A stretch of DNA of 48,129 nucleotides from NCBI GenBank assembly GCA_017404145.1, contig JAFRCW010000042.1, positions 1 through 48,129 on the forward strand, given 5' to 3'. The stretch comes from Ruminococcus sp. Lineage in GTDB: Bacteria; Bacillota; Clostridia; Oscillospirales; Acutalibacteraceae. The notes under the pieces were generated by a model. It was not told the DNA's origin. It did no database searches and saw nothing but the letters and a program-made list of their open reading frames with translations. The translations under genes and the position numbers were made by a program. Shown one piece after another: positions 15,186 through 24,560 of the stretch (the stretch's first letter is position 1; each line of letters starts with the position of its first letter).

Positions 15186-16112
15186 TTACGCTTCGTCAGC
15201 GGTAGACTCTGCTCCTACTCTGTGGCATTCTAATTCCATCAGGTTGAGCGTATCGCCGTCAAAGTGATACGGCAAGTCGACAGTCTGCTCTTCATTCGTG
15301 AAGAATGTCATATGGACATTTTCGTCATCAACCGTATAGGTTGCCGTGTAGATAACGGTATCAGCCTGGTTATAAAGCATGGTGCCGTCCTTGTTAAAGG
15401 TGAAGGTATAGCTGACGCCGTATTCGGGGATCAGATACTCCCATTCGCCAAGTAATTCTTCGTTCGGGATAAAATCGACCGGCTTTTCCAGAAGATTCTC
15501 TTTGCTGCCGACCTGTGTCAGTTCATATTCGTAGCCGTTGGTTTCCAGAATCATTTTTTGATTGCCGAGCAGTCTGGAACCGGTGATCGTGTAGTTATAT
15601 TCGCCCGCAAACATACCGTAATACTGATTGATATAGATGCTGTCGCCGGTTTCGGTCTGAGACTTGTAGTAGGCGCCGATGTTGTCGATTGTGCCGATGG
15701 TCATCACACAGCTGCCGTCGTCCTTAAATTCATAATAATAGGTAGTTCCTTCATCATCGCTGACCGACCATAAACCTGCCGGATCATGCAGGAAGAAACC
15801 GACAAAGAGGAAGTAGCCCAGCAAAGTGCCAAGCACGATGCAGGCGGCGATAATGATCGGCGTCTGAAGAAAGAATTTCTTCTTTTTCTTGGGAGAGTCT
15901 TCCGCAGTTTCCTCAGATTCAAACTCTTCCGTTTCGGTTGAATCAGATGTTTCTTCAACGATTTCCTCTGTATCGACAGAATTATCTTTGATATCTTCTG
16001 TGTTTTCAGGAATCTCAGGCTGTTCAATCTCCTCTAAAAGAATCTCGGTATCGAGCTGTTCCTTTACGATATCCTCAGCGGTTTTGATTTCCGTTTCATC
16101 TTTAAAGCCCAT
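15186..16112 (-). CDS. Single-pass membrane protein with two lipocalin-like outer domains
   Basis: A 308-residue protein. The cytoplasmic N-terminus (1-82) is extremely acidic, with repeated E, T and D runs. A KKKKK stop-transfer patch precedes one membrane segment (about 90-111). Outside the cell are two similar small beta domains: GLWSVSDDEGTTYYYEFKDD (about 117-200) and GEWEYLIPEYGVSYTFTFNK (about 220-300), of a kind often annotated as lipocalin-like or DUF5640. The start at MGFKDETE is set by GGAGG on the minus strand. Function unknown; surface sensing or binding is possible. Confidence 0.75.
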   Translation of the reverse strand: MGFKDETEIKTAEDIVKEQLDTEILLEEIEQPEIPENTEDIKDNSVDTEEIVEETSDSTETEEFESEETAEDSPKKKKKFFLQTPIIIAACIVLGTLLGYFLFVGFFLHDPAGLWSVSDDEGTTYYYEFKDDGSCVMTIGTIDNIGAYYKSQTETGDSIYINQYYGMFAGEYNYTITGSRLLGNQKMILETNGYEYELTQVGSKENLLEKPVDFIPNEELLGEWEYLIPEYGVSYTFTFNKDGTMLYNQADTVIYTATYTVDDENVHMTFFTNEEQTVDLPYHFDGDTLNLMELECHRVGAESTADEA

Positions 16113-16235
16113 TATTTTATACCTCCAAATTAAATTCCAAAACATATCTTACTACAATTGATCGAATAAATCAACAATAAGATGTGAATTTTATCGGATG
16201 AGCCGATTTTATTTCAAAAAACCTTTGTAACCATA

Positions 16236-16264
16236 TTGTAATAATCAGATGTTTATGGTATAAT
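16236..16264 (+). promoter_or_regulatory. Promoter of phosphohexomutase gene
   Basis: TTGTAA at 16236-16241 and TATAAT at 16259-16264 are 17 bases apart, 57 bases before the chosen ATG. Confidence 0.75.
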
Positions 16265-16321
16265 CCAACCATAAATATGCGGAGTTTCCGCAGGTTTAAA
16301 TTCTATGAAAAAGGTGATCAT

Positions 16322-18055
16322 ATGACCCATACCGAGCTGTATAACGAATGGTTGAAAAAAGCGACAGAGGACGCCGATCTTCAGAAAGAACTGCTCTCGA
16401 TTGAAGGCGACGAGAACGCGATATACGAAAGATTTTATACCACATTGAAATTCGGTACCGCCGGTCTGCGCGGCACGATCGGCGCGGGCACCAACCGTAT
16501 GAACATCTATGTGGTGCGTCAGGCGACACAGGGTCTTGCGAACTTTGTACTGAATAAATACGGCAAGGGCGCTGTAGCAATCTCTCATGATTCCCGTATC
16601 AAGGCGGATCTCTTTATGATTGAAGCTGCCCGGGTTTTAGCGGCGAACGGCATCAAGACCTATATCACCGGCGAACTGCAGCCTACCCCGGTGCTCAGTT
16701 ATCTCGTCAGATATTTCAAGTGTCAGGCGGGTATTATGGTCACCGCGAGCCACAACCCCGCCAAGTATAACGGCTATAAAGCGTACGGCGAGGACGGCTG
16801 TCAGATGACCGACAACAACGCGAACGCGGTTTATACCGAGATTCAGAAGCTCGATATGTTTGAAGATATCAAGCTCTGCGACTTTGATGAAGCGGTAAAG
16901 AACGGCTTGATCGAATATGTCGACGGCACCGTCTATGACGATTATTTGGTCGAAGTTGAGAAACAGCAGGTTAATCCCGGACTGTGCAAGACCGCTCCCC
17001 TCAAAGTTGTCTATACTCCGTTAAACGGCGCCGGCAACATTCTGGTCAGACGCGCTCTTGCTGATATCGGCGTTACCGACGTTCATGTTGTTAAAGAGCA
17101 GGAAATGCCCGACGGCAACTTCACCACCTGTCCTAAACCCAACCCCGAACTTCCCGAAGCGCTGGAGCTTGCCTTAAAGCTGTGTGACGAGGTAAAACCC
17201 GACCTTCTGCTTGCTACCGACCCCGACTCCGACAGAGTCGCGATCGCAGCGCCGAAGCCCGACGGGTCTTATCGTCTCTTCTCCGGCAACGAGACCGGCG
17301 CAATGCTCACCGAGTATATTCTCTCCTGCCGCAAGGCGCAAAATAACCTTCCCGAGAATCCGGTTCTAGTCAAAACGATCGTTACCACCAAGCTTATCGA
17401 TTCTATCTGCAAGAAATACGGCTTTACTCCCACAGATGTTCTCACCGGCTTCAAATATATCGGTGAAGTGATCTTAGGTTTAGAGCAAAAAGGCGAAGAA
17501 GACCGCTATGTGTTCGGCTTTGAAGAGAGCTGCGGCTATCTCTCCGGCACCTATGTCAGAGATAAGGACGCGGTCGTCGCTTCAATGCTGATCTGTGAGA
17601 TGGCGGCATATTACAGAGCGAAAGATATCAGTCTCTGCGCTCTGATGGACAGCATCTATGAAGAGCACAGCTATTTCATCAATAAGACGCTGAACTTTGA
17701 CTTTGAAGGCGCCAGCGGTATGACCACAATGGCGAAAATTATGACCGACCTGAGAAATGATCCTCCCAAAACAGTGGCAGGCTTTGACGTTGTCGCATCC
17801 GCCGACTATCTGGAAAGCGTCGGAAAGGATCTTCTGACAGGTGAAACGGTAGAGATCAAACTCCCGAAGTCAAACGTCCTCTCCTATTCTCTCACGGATA
17901 AAAACGCCTGTATCGTACGTCCCTCCGGCACAGAGCCGAAAATCAAGCTCTATATCACCGGCGTAGGCGATACCGCAGCAGCCGCCGATAAGGTTGTCGA
18001 CCGGATCGCAGCGGATATGAAAGAGAAAATGGGTATCAAAGACAAAAAGGAATAA
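16322..18055 (+). CDS. pgcA: Alpha-phosphoglucomutase / phosphomannomutase
   Basis: A 577-residue alpha-D-phosphohexomutase that interconverts glucose 1-phosphate and glucose 6-phosphate (and possibly mannose phosphates). It links starch breakdown to glycolysis and wall precursor synthesis. Family landmarks are the phosphoserine loop TASHNPAKYNGYK (about residue 142), the metal site ATDPDSDRVAI (about 300), the sugar-binding loop GFEESCGY (about 400) and the phosphate loop RPSGTEPKIKLY near the C-terminus. Length matches the PgcA/PGM2 branch. ATG at 16322 has AAAGGTGAT upstream; the longer frame from 16277 overlaps the promoter region. Confidence 0.93.
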   Translation: MTHTELYNEWLKKATEDADLQKELLSIEGDENAIYERFYTTLKFGTAGLRGTIGAGTNRMNIYVVRQATQGLANFVLNKYGKGAVAISHDSRIKADLFMIEAARVLAANGIKTYITGELQPTPVLSYLVRYFKCQAGIMVTASHNPAKYNGYKAYGEDGCQMTDNNANAVYTEIQKLDMFEDIKLCDFDEAVKNGLIEYVDGTVYDDYLVEVEKQQVNPGLCKTAPLKVVYTPLNGAGNILVRRALADIGVTDVHVVKEQEMPDGNFTTCPKPNPELPEALELALKLCDEVKPDLLLATDPDSDRVAIAAPKPDGSYRLFSGNETGAMLTEYILSCRKAQNNLPENPVLVKTIVTTKLIDSICKKYGFTPTDVLTGFKYIGEVILGLEQKGEEDRYVFGFEESCGYLSGTYVRDKDAVVASMLICEMAAYYRAKDISLCALMDSIYEEHSYFINKTLNFDFEGASGMTTMAKIMTDLRNDPPKTVAGFDVVASADYLESVGKDLLTGETVEIKLPKSNVLSYSLTDKNACIVRPSGTEPKIKLYITGVGDTAAAADKVVDRIAADMKEKMGIKDKKE

Positions 18056-18076
18056 TATATCATCATAAGATAAAAA

Positions 18077-18112
18077 ACGGCAGGACGAAACACATCGTCC
18101 TGCCGTTTGTTT
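18077..18112. terminator. Bidirectional terminator
   Basis: ACGGCAGGACG (18077-18087) and CGTCCTGCCGT (18096-18106) are flanked by A-rich sequence on the left and TTGTTTATT on the right. It serves both the phosphohexomutase gene and the convergent lipoprotein gene. Confidence 0.85.
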
Positions 18113-18629
18113 ATTCTGATATTTCGTCGGTATTCTCTGTTTCTTCTTCGTACGGGGTTTCGACCCATTCGCCGTTTTGCATTTCCTGATGAGAGATGAG
18201 GTTTCCCGAATTGTCATAGGAGAACTTTTCTTTCTCCGCGCCGCCTTCGTATGAAGTGACCGAATAACCTTCCGTCTGGGTAGCATAAGTCACCTTCTCC
18301 AGATTTCCTTCGTCATCGTAGCGGTAATCATAAAAATACTGCCCGATACCGTTAGCGGAATAACAGGTTTCCAGAGAAACTCTCCCATGAGAATCATACT
18401 CGTATATGATATAGTGATCATATTCCTCGTTGGCGTTAAAATAATCCACGCGGGAAAGATACCCTTCATCGTTATGGAAATATCTCTCATATCCGGTGAT
18501 CTCACCGGAGCTTTCGGTAACAGGGATCATAGAACCGTCTTTCTGTTCACTATCCTGAGAGCCGCAGGCGCAAAGCAATACAGCGCACAATAGAAACAGG
18601 GATATCAAAAATAAAATACGCTTCATCAT
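18111..18629 (-). CDS. Lipoprotein with YD/RHS-like repeats
   Basis: A 172-residue protein with a lipoprotein signal (lipobox LCAC, Cys at about residue 22). The rest is built from short Tyr/Asp-rich units such as [18 protein letters not shown] and FSYDNSGNL, as in YD/RHS repeats, ending in an acidic tail. It begins inside the stop region of upp (overlapping ATGATGAAG), so it is translationally coupled as the last gene of the tsaE-tsaB-rpiB-upp operon. Function unknown. Confidence 0.75.
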   Translation of the reverse strand: MMKRILFLISLFLLCAVLLCACGSQDSEQKDGSMIPVTESSGEITGYERYFHNDEGYLSRVDYFNANEEYDHYIIYEYDSHGRVSLETCYSANGIGQYFYDYRYDDEGNLEKVTYATQTEGYSVTSYEGGAEKEKFSYDNSGNLISHQEMQNGEWVETPYEEETENTDEISE

Positions 18630-19321
18630 TTTGTTTTAGAACGAAGCTTTACGGTACTGCCGCGCTTATCAATAGATACTTCTCCGACAACATCGGTGCC
18701 GTAGATACGGTCGCCCGCATCGCCTAAACCGGGCAGGATATAGCAGTTCGCGTTGAGACACTCATCCTTTGCCGCGCAGAAAATACGAACGTCCGGATGC
18801 TCTTTGGAGAGGACTTCGATACCCTCGGGAGCGGCAATGATGCATAAGAAACGGATCGAACGCGGGTGAGAACGCTTGATGATGTTGATCGCGTCAACCG
18901 CAGAACCGCCGGTAGCGAGCATCGGATCCAGAACAAATACATCTCTCTCTTCCACGTCGCCGGGAAGCTTGTTATAATATTCCACCGGCTTATGAGTGAC
19001 CTCGTCTCTGTACAGACCGATATGACCGACCTTAGCGGAGGGTACCATCGTCAGCATGGCGTCGAGCATACCGCAGCCTGCTCTGAGGATCGGGACGAAT
19101 GCAAGCTTTCTGCCGGCGATCATCTTTGCTGTCATGGGAGCCATCGGCGTCTTGATCTGCACATCTTCCAGCGGCAGATCACGGGTCGCCTCATAGCACA
19201 TCAGCATAGCGATCTCGGAAACCAACTCACGGAATTCCTTTGTGCCGGTATTTTCGTCGCGCAGGATCGCAAGCTTATGCTGGATCAGCGGATGGTCAAA
19301 AACAGTTACTTGATTTTCCAT
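18626..19321 (-). CDS. upp: Uracil phosphoribosyltransferase
   Basis: Converts uracil and PRPP to UMP in pyrimidine salvage. The 231-residue protein shows the family start [12 protein letters not shown], the [10 protein letters not shown] loop, the PRPP-binding [14 protein letters not shown] and the uracil-binding [16 protein letters not shown]. Classical Upp ends soon after that last motif at about 208 residues; here a 22-residue tail with a basic end ([10 protein letters not shown]) is added. It lies in a minus-strand operon after rpiB. Confidence 0.95.
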   Translation of the reverse strand: MENQVTVFDHPLIQHKLAILRDENTGTKEFRELVSEIAMLMCYEATRDLPLEDVQIKTPMAPMTAKMIAGRKLAFVPILRAGCGMLDAMLTMVPSAKVGHIGLYRDEVTHKPVEYYNKLPGDVEERDVFVLDPMLATGGSAVDAINIIKRSHPRSIRFLCIIAAPEGIEVLSKEHPDVRIFCAAKDECLNANCYILPGLGDAGDRIYGTDVVGEVSIDKRGSTVKLRSKTK

Positions 19322-19364
19322 AATGTTAATCCTTCTTTCTTTATGTCATTATTTGAAAACATAT

Positions 19365-19814
19365 TTATCCTTCAAAAGAACCGTTCTCGATCGCGGTGAT
19401 CATATCGACTCTTTTTTGGTGTCTGCCGCCTTCGAATTCGGTATTCAGGAAGATCGACGCAAGCTTGACCGCTTTTTCTTCATCGATCACTCTGCCGCCC
19501 ATACAAAGGACGTTCGCGTTATTGTGACGTCTGGTCATCTCAGCGCAGAACTCGTCGCATACGACAGCGGCTCTGATACCTTTGACCTTATTTGCCGCCA
19601 TAGAGACACCGATACCGGTACCGCAGCAGATGATACCAAGTTCTGCTTCACCCTTTGAAACAGCGGACGCGACCTGATAGGCGTAAACAGGATAGTCAAC
19701 ACTTTCCTCGGTATAACAGCCGAAGTCGTGATATTCGATATGGTTTTCTTTCAGATAACCGATCACAGCGTTTTTGATATGAATTCCGCCGTGGTCACAG
19801 CCGATTGCGATCAT
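19365..19814 (-). CDS. rpiB: Ribose-5-phosphate isomerase B
   Basis: Interconverts ribose 5-phosphate and ribulose 5-phosphate. The 149-residue length is normal for RpiB/LacAB. Motifs seen are GCDHGG at residues 5-10, CCGTGIG with the catalytic cysteine at about residue 64, and MTRRHNNANVLCMGGR. It starts 4 bases after tsaB and is 43 bases upstream of upp; together they supply and use phosphoribosyl units for nucleotide salvage. Confidence 0.95.
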   Translation of the reverse strand: MIAIGCDHGGIHIKNAVIGYLKENHIEYHDFGCYTEESVDYPVYAYQVASAVSKGEAELGIICCGTGIGVSMAANKVKGIRAAVVCDEFCAEMTRRHNNANVLCMGGRVIDEEKAVKLASIFLNTEFEGGRHQKRVDMITAIENGSFEG

Positions 19815-19818
19815 AGTA

Positions 19819-20520
19819 TTATCCTTCCTTTTTCTTGTTATTGAATTCCCGTTCCGCCTGAGAAAGCCTCAGATAGTAGGGATTGAGTTCTGAAGCCGAA
19901 AGTAATTCATCTTTGTTTTGATACTTTCTTTCAGCCGCAATCGCCGCTGAAGAAGCATTCTGGAAGCGTATATTCAAAGGTGCAAGACGGATATGGCTGT
20001 CACTGACGGACGCGTATACCAGCGAAGCACCGTCGCCGAAGAGGGTAACATTCTCTTCTATTGTTTGCAGTTCACTGAGCAGTTCGTCCACAGATATCGC
20101 TCTGTCGTCGCACAGACGCTCCACACAGCCGTCTTTGACACAAAACAGCGCGTTGTATACCTGATTCCTTCTCGCGTCCATACAGGCGCATACAACGCCG
20201 TTTAGCGCAAGATCATTATACGCCATACTCTCCAGCGTAGATACCGCGATACATGGCTTGTTCTGCGCATACGCCATTCCCTTTATTGCGGAGACGCCGA
20301 TCCGCACGCCGGTAAAGGAACCCGGACCGTTAGTAATGGCAAAAAGATCAATATCATCTACGCTTTTTCCGGTAATCTCCAATACGGATTCTGTCATACG
20401 CATCAGCGTCTGGCTGTGCGTCAGACCGGTATTGATATAAAAGTCGGCAAGGACCTTTTCGTCCTCATATAAGCATACAGAGGCGGGCGACGCGGTGGAA
20501 TCAAGTGAAAGTATCAGCAT
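19819..20520 (-). CDS. tsaB: tRNA threonylcarbamoyladenosine biosynthesis protein TsaB
   Basis: A 233-residue ASKHA-fold protein that partners TsaD and TsaE in making t6A37 of tRNA. It has the TsaB start LILSLDSTASPASVCLYED, the motif ITNGPGSFTGVRIGVSAIKG at about 65-85 and a C-terminal PYYLR. It overlaps tsaE by 20 bases. TsaD and TsaC are not in the window. Confidence 0.93.
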   Translation of the reverse strand: MLILSLDSTASPASVCLYEDEKVLADFYINTGLTHSQTLMRMTESVLEITGKSVDDIDLFAITNGPGSFTGVRIGVSAIKGMAYAQNKPCIAVSTLESMAYNDLALNGVVCACMDARRNQVYNALFCVKDGCVERLCDDRAISVDELLSELQTIEENVTLFGDGASLVYASVSDSHIRLAPLNIRFQNASSAAIAAERKYQNKDELLSASELNPYYLRLSQAEREFNNKKKEG

Positions 20521-20938
20521 ATGCGTCCATCCCCTCTATGGTAAAGATTCTTTCGTTTTCGTTATCTGTTTTACCGATATGGATTCTGATCGCGCTGTCA
20601 TCCAGCTCAGACTCAATGTTTTCGCTCCATTCGATCACCATAACGCCGTTGCCGAGATAATCATAGAAGCCGGTAGAATAGAGATCATCAAGCGATGTGA
20701 TACGGTACATATCAAAATGATACACCGAAAACTTGCCGCTGTATTCGTTGACGATAGCGAAGGTCGGACTGGAGACTTCGTCAATCCCCAGTGCTTCGCA
20801 CAATCCTCTTGTGAAAGCCGTCTTGCCGGCGCCGAGATCGCCGAAAAGCGCGATGACTTCATTACCCTTTAATAATGCCGCCAATCTCTTCCCTATCTGT
20901 TCGGTTTCAATTGTTGAATGAGAAATAGTCCTGATCAT
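20501..20938 (-). CDS. tsaE: tRNA threonylcarbamoyladenosine biosynthesis ATPase TsaE
   Basis: A 145-residue P-loop ATPase of the t6A pathway. Walker A is GDLGAGKTAFTRG at about 34-46. Other family motifs are SSPTFAIVNEY, HFDMYRI and the C-terminal VIEWSENI. It is the first gene of the minus-strand operon tsaE-tsaB-rpiB-upp-lipoprotein. I saw no clear promoter hexamer pair in 20939-21052. Confidence 0.95.
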   Translation of the reverse strand: MIRTISHSTIETEQIGKRLAALLKGNEVIALFGDLGAGKTAFTRGLCEALGIDEVSSPTFAIVNEYSGKFSVYHFDMYRITSLDDLYSTGFYDYLGNGVMVIEWSENIESELDDSAIRIHIGKTDNENERIFTIEGMDAYADTFT

Positions 20939-21052
20939 GATACCATCCGTTCATAGGATAAGAAAAACCTTTCCAAATAGTCATTTTAACATAATTGACA
21001 CTGCTCATAATGCTACAAGGATAAAATAAAAAATTTTGTTACCAAATCCGCC

Positions 21053-21081
21053 TTGATATTCCAAAAAGTATCCATTATAAT
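21053..21081 (+). promoter_or_regulatory. Promoter of RodA/FtsW gene
   Basis: TTGATA at 21053-21058 and TATAAT at 21076-21081 are 17 bases apart, 31 bases ahead of the TTG start. Confidence 0.8.
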
Positions 21082-21112
21082 AAATGACAGATAACATTTG
21101 GATGGTGTAACA

Positions 21113-22297
21113 TTGAAAGCGTTTTTCAAAAGAATCGGAAAATTCTTTACAAAAACAGATATCCTGCTGTGGCTTCTGACGATCGCCGCTGTCGTATACA
21201 GTCTGATGCTGATCCACTCGATGCAGAGAGCGTTTGAGTATAACTTTATGGCGTCTCAGGTGCTGGCGATCATCTTAGGCTATATTATGGCGGTGATCAT
21301 TTCTGTTATCGACTATGAGAAGATCACCAAGCTGTGGTGGCTGTTCGCCGGTGTTTCCATCGTCTTTTTGGGACTGGTCTTTGTAATGGGCGTTACCGTG
21401 GAAGGCACCGACGACACCGCGTGGATCATTCTGCCCGGCGGCTTGTCCTTCCAGCCCTCCGAAATGGTAAAATTGTTCTTTATTCTCACCTTTGCCAAGC
21501 ATATGGACTTTTTACGGCAGAAAGAAAAGCTCAAGAGCTTATTCGGCGTAATCACACTGCTGATCCATATGGCAATTCCTGTTCTGCTGATCCATATGCA
21601 GGGCGATGACGGTACGGTACTGGTCTTTATCTTTATGTTTATCATTATGGCGTTTGTCGGCGGCGTACAGCTGAGATACTTTATCATTATGGCAGTCTTG
21701 CTTGCCGCAGGTATCCCGATCATCTGGAACTATGTCCTTAACGACGAGCACAAGGCGCGCTTCACCGCGATCTTTGATATTGACGGAAACGCGATGGAAA
21801 ACTACGGATGGCAGCAGTATCAGGGCAAAGTATCGGTAGCGTCCGGTTCTATGAACGGTTACGGACTGGGCAACGGCGCGAGGGTATCATCCGGAATCGT
21901 TCCGGAACAGGAAAATGACTTTATTCTCACCGTAGCGGGAGAAGAACTCGGTTTTATCGGATGTTGTTTGATATTCCTGATTCTGGTGCTGATCTGTGTG
22001 AAAATCATGCTTGACGCGCTTTCCGCCAAGGATTATATCGGCAAGATGCTGTGTGTCGGCGTTTTCTCAATGATCGCAGTACAGTCAATCATCAACATCG
22101 GTATGGTGCTGGGACTTCTGCCGGTCATCGGAATCACCCTCCCCTTCTTCTCCTCCGGCGGTACGTCGGTGATGTCGATGCTGATGTGTATCGGACTGGT
22201 GATCAGCGTATATTATCACAAGGATGATATTCACGAAGAAAAAGGAATATTAAAAGGCAAAAAGTATAAATATATCCGCTCTTATAACTACGAATAA
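21113..22297 (+). CDS. RodA/FtsW-family peptidoglycan glycosyltransferase
   Basis: Polytopic SEDS-family enzyme that polymerises lipid II into glycan strands, with about ten membrane segments over 394 residues. Conserved parts are QPSEMVKLFFI, GYGLGNGARV, PEQENDFILTVAGEELGF with the catalytic-type Asp, and NIGMVLGLLPVIGITLPFFSSGGTS. The NIGMVLGLLP form fits RodA (elongation) better than FtsW, but assignment between RodA, FtsW and SpoVE is not certain. I choose TTG at 21113 since a GGATGG site is 7 bases upstream; another TTG at 21098 is in frame. It is a single-gene unit with promoter and terminator. Confidence 0.88.
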   Translation: MKAFFKRIGKFFTKTDILLWLLTIAAVVYSLMLIHSMQRAFEYNFMASQVLAIILGYIMAVIISVIDYEKITKLWWLFAGVSIVFLGLVFVMGVTVEGTDDTAWIILPGGLSFQPSEMVKLFFILTFAKHMDFLRQKEKLKSLFGVITLLIHMAIPVLLIHMQGDDGTVLVFIFMFIIMAFVGGVQLRYFIIMAVLLAAGIPIIWNYVLNDEHKARFTAIFDIDGNAMENYGWQQYQGKVSVASGSMNGYGLGNGARVSSGIVPEQENDFILTVAGEELGFIGCCLIFLILVLICVKIMLDALSAKDYIGKMLCVGVFSMIAVQSIINIGMVLGLLPVIGITLPFFSSGGTSVMSMLMCIGLVISVYYHKDDIHEEKGILKGKKYKYIRSYNYE

Positions 22298-22315
22298 AAT
22301 AATCATAAAAAATCA

Positions 22316-22348
22316 AGGCAGAGAGTTTTGGCGCTCTCTGCCTTTTTA
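22316..22348. terminator. Bidirectional terminator
   Basis: AGGCAGAGAG (22316-22325) and CTCTCTGCCT (22334-22343), with TTTT on the plus side and an A-rich flank on the left, so it also works for the convergent cdaR gene. Confidence 0.9.
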
Positions 22349-22362
22349 AATGTGTTAAAACG

Positions 22363-23625
22363 CTATTTTTCCGATACATTAACGTTGGCGGTATAATAAC
22401 CGTATACCCAGCATTCACTGAAAGAGCTTGTCAGCGTAACCGACAGAGGAACCTGCAGGGAGACCGTTGAAGAAATCTTGTCATCCAGCAAACCGGTAAA
22501 GTCAGCGATCACAGAGATACCCGAAGCGGTGAGATCTTCGATCACGTCTTCCGGACCGAAAACAGTAATATCAACATTGGTCGAGGCAAAATCGGTTTTA
22601 TACTTATCCGAATCAATATTGCTGGCGATCTTACAGGTAATCGTACTCTTGACATAGGAACTCAAATCAACGGAAACGCTCGCAGATGTTTCTCCCGATA
22701 TCACCTTACAGCCCTTGGGAAGCGCCAGATCGAAGTTGCGAACGATCTTTTCATTAGTCAGCTTAGAGAAATCGAGTGAGCCGACAGTAAACTTGTTATC
22801 GGTGATCTCCGACAGAGCGTCTTTCGGACCTGCCACTTTGATAGAACTGGGAGAAATACTGATCTTAGGATAAGATGACGGAGCGTTAAGCACCTCAACA
22901 TTCAGCGATACGTCCACGACAGGATAAACCGAAAGCGTGACTTCTACCTTGTTGACGTCGGCTGTGGTAAGCTGAAGATCGAGCGCTTCTCCGTTTTCAT
23001 CGAGATAGACCAGTTCTTTCTCAATTGTCTGGGTATTGCTCAGCGTACCTTCCACGGTACCTTGAACAGCCACAGTGGCAATCTGACTGACTTCTGTCTC
23101 GGGACCGGATACCGTTACAACGGTTTCTGAGAGAGATGCGTTGACATAGTTTCCGTCGCCGACGGTATACTTGATCTGATTTTCAATATCAAAGGAATCT
23201 TCCTTTAATTTATCGACAAAGATCGTGATATTTGCCGGAGTGACGTCGGAAACGATTTCATAGTTGGTTTTTAATCCCGTTTTTTTAGCGGACAGCGGAA
23301 GCGTATAGGTTCCGGCGCCGATGATAGAATTCGTCTGGTTCGCGGTTACGGTGATATCGGAAGCGGTCAGAGAACCGACCGTAACGCGGTTCCCCGCAAC
23401 TTCAACGGATGCGGTAACGTCATTTCCGGAGAAGATCTGAAGGCCGTCATTCTGCGCTTCTTCGGAAAGTTCGATAGTGATAGGGATATCGGAAATGGTA
23501 ACGTTGGTTTCCGTCTGGGAATTTGCACTGATAATAAACCACGCCGTAAAGGAAAGGATAAAAGCGATGATCATCAAAACCCAGTTATGGGAAAGAACTC
23601 TGGCGAGCCATGATTTATTCTTCAT
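22363..23625 (-). CDS. cdaR: YbbR-domain protein CdaR
   Basis: A 420-residue protein with one N-terminal membrane segment (about 12-33, WVLMIIAFILSFTAWFIIS) and four extracytoplasmic YbbR-type beta domains (about 40-130, 135-225, 235-320, 325-410). Repeated phrases such as VTVSGPETEVSQI, IKVAGPKDALSEI and VFGPEDVIEDL mark the domain joints. In Firmicutes CdaR binds and controls the diadenylate cyclase CdaA. It overlaps cdaA by 11 bases. The usual third gene, glmM, does not follow here. Confidence 0.93.
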   Translation of the reverse strand: MKNKSWLARVLSHNWVLMIIAFILSFTAWFIISANSQTETNVTISDIPITIELSEEAQNDGLQIFSGNDVTASVEVAGNRVTVGSLTASDITVTANQTNSIIGAGTYTLPLSAKKTGLKTNYEIVSDVTPANITIFVDKLKEDSFDIENQIKYTVGDGNYVNASLSETVVTVSGPETEVSQIATVAVQGTVEGTLSNTQTIEKELVYLDENGEALDLQLTTADVNKVEVTLSVYPVVDVSLNVEVLNAPSSYPKISISPSSIKVAGPKDALSEITDNKFTVGSLDFSKLTNEKIVRNFDLALPKGCKVISGETSASVSVDLSSYVKSTITCKIASNIDSDKYKTDFASTNVDITVFGPEDVIEDLTASGISVIADFTGLLDDKISSTVSLQVPLSVTLTSSFSECWVYGYYTANVNVSEK

Positions 23626-24490
23626 CTTTCTTCTCCTTTCTGCTCTTAAACAATACAGAAAGCAGACTCTGATTATCCGTATCGCCGTCGATCAGGAGAG
23701 CGGAGAGCTTTTCATACAGAGAATCTCTGTCTAAATTGCGGATCAGTCTGCCGCCGACCGCAAGAGATATAACGCCGTTCTCTTCAGAGACAACCACACA
23801 CACAGCGTCGGAATCCTCGCTCATACCGAGCGCGGCTCTGTGTCTGGTACCAAGCTCTGAGTTGATATCGTTCGTCTTTGTCAGAGGAAGGATACATCCC
23901 GCGGAAAGAATCTCACCGTCGCGGATGATCACGGCTCCGTCATGCAGCGGGGCTTTATTGAAAAAGATATTGCCGAACAGTGCGACGGAAGTATCACTGT
24001 TCAGATAAGTGCCGGTATTTGCGGTATCATTCAGAATAGATTCACGTTCAAATACGATCAGCGCGCCTGTCTTGGTCTTGGAGAACAGCGCGCAGGTATC
24101 GGCAACATCGCCGATCGCCTTTGCAGTCTTATCAACCGGTATATTGTTGGTAGGAGTAACAATACTCTTCAGTGTTTTATTATGTCCGAGTTTTTCGAGT
24201 ACCTGACGAAGCTCGGGCTGGAATACGACAACCAGAATAATAATCGCGAATTCAAACAGCGCTTTGAGGATATAGTTCATCATTGTCAGGTTAAAAATCG
24301 CCGACAAACCGTATGCGACGAGCAGAATGACAACACCTTTCAGAAGCTGTCCCACACGGGATTGTCTGAGCAGCCTCAGAAGGTAATACAGAATGATCGC
24401 AACGGCGATGATATCGATCGCGTCCTTGAACTCAAAGGTCTTGATCGTCGCCCATGCGGATGATAAAATTGTTGACAAAAAGTCGCCCAT
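23615..24490 (-). CDS. cdaA: Diadenylate cyclase CdaA
   Basis: Makes the second messenger cyclic di-AMP from two ATP. It has 291 residues. Three membrane segments fill the N-terminal 100 residues, and the DAC domain follows with LHDGAVIIRDG (about 190) and GTRHRAALGMSE (about 223), the two substrate motifs of the family. It is paired with cdaR in the conserved order. Cyclic di-AMP controls osmolyte uptake and wall homeostasis in Gram-positives. Confidence 0.95.
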   Translation of the reverse strand: MGDFLSTILSSAWATIKTFEFKDAIDIIAVAIILYYLLRLLRQSRVGQLLKGVVILLVAYGLSAIFNLTMMNYILKALFEFAIIILVVVFQPELRQVLEKLGHNKTLKSIVTPTNNIPVDKTAKAIGDVADTCALFSKTKTGALIVFERESILNDTANTGTYLNSDTSVALFGNIFFNKAPLHDGAVIIRDGEILSAGCILPLTKTNDINSELGTRHRAALGMSEDSDAVCVVVSEENGVISLAVGGRLIRNLDRDSLYEKLSALLIDGDTDNQSLLSVLFKSRKEKKDEE

Positions 24491-24525
24491 ACTGTAAACT
24501 TCCTAAAATTTTACTTCTAAAATTT

Positions 24526-24554
24526 ATTGTAACACAGTGAATATTTGAATGCAA
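24526..24554 (-). promoter_or_regulatory. Promoter of cdaA-cdaR
   Basis: On the minus strand TTGCAT (24554-24549) and TACAAT (24531-24526) are 17 bases apart, 35 bases before the cdaA start. Confidence 0.75.
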
Positions 24555-24560
24555 GTCATT

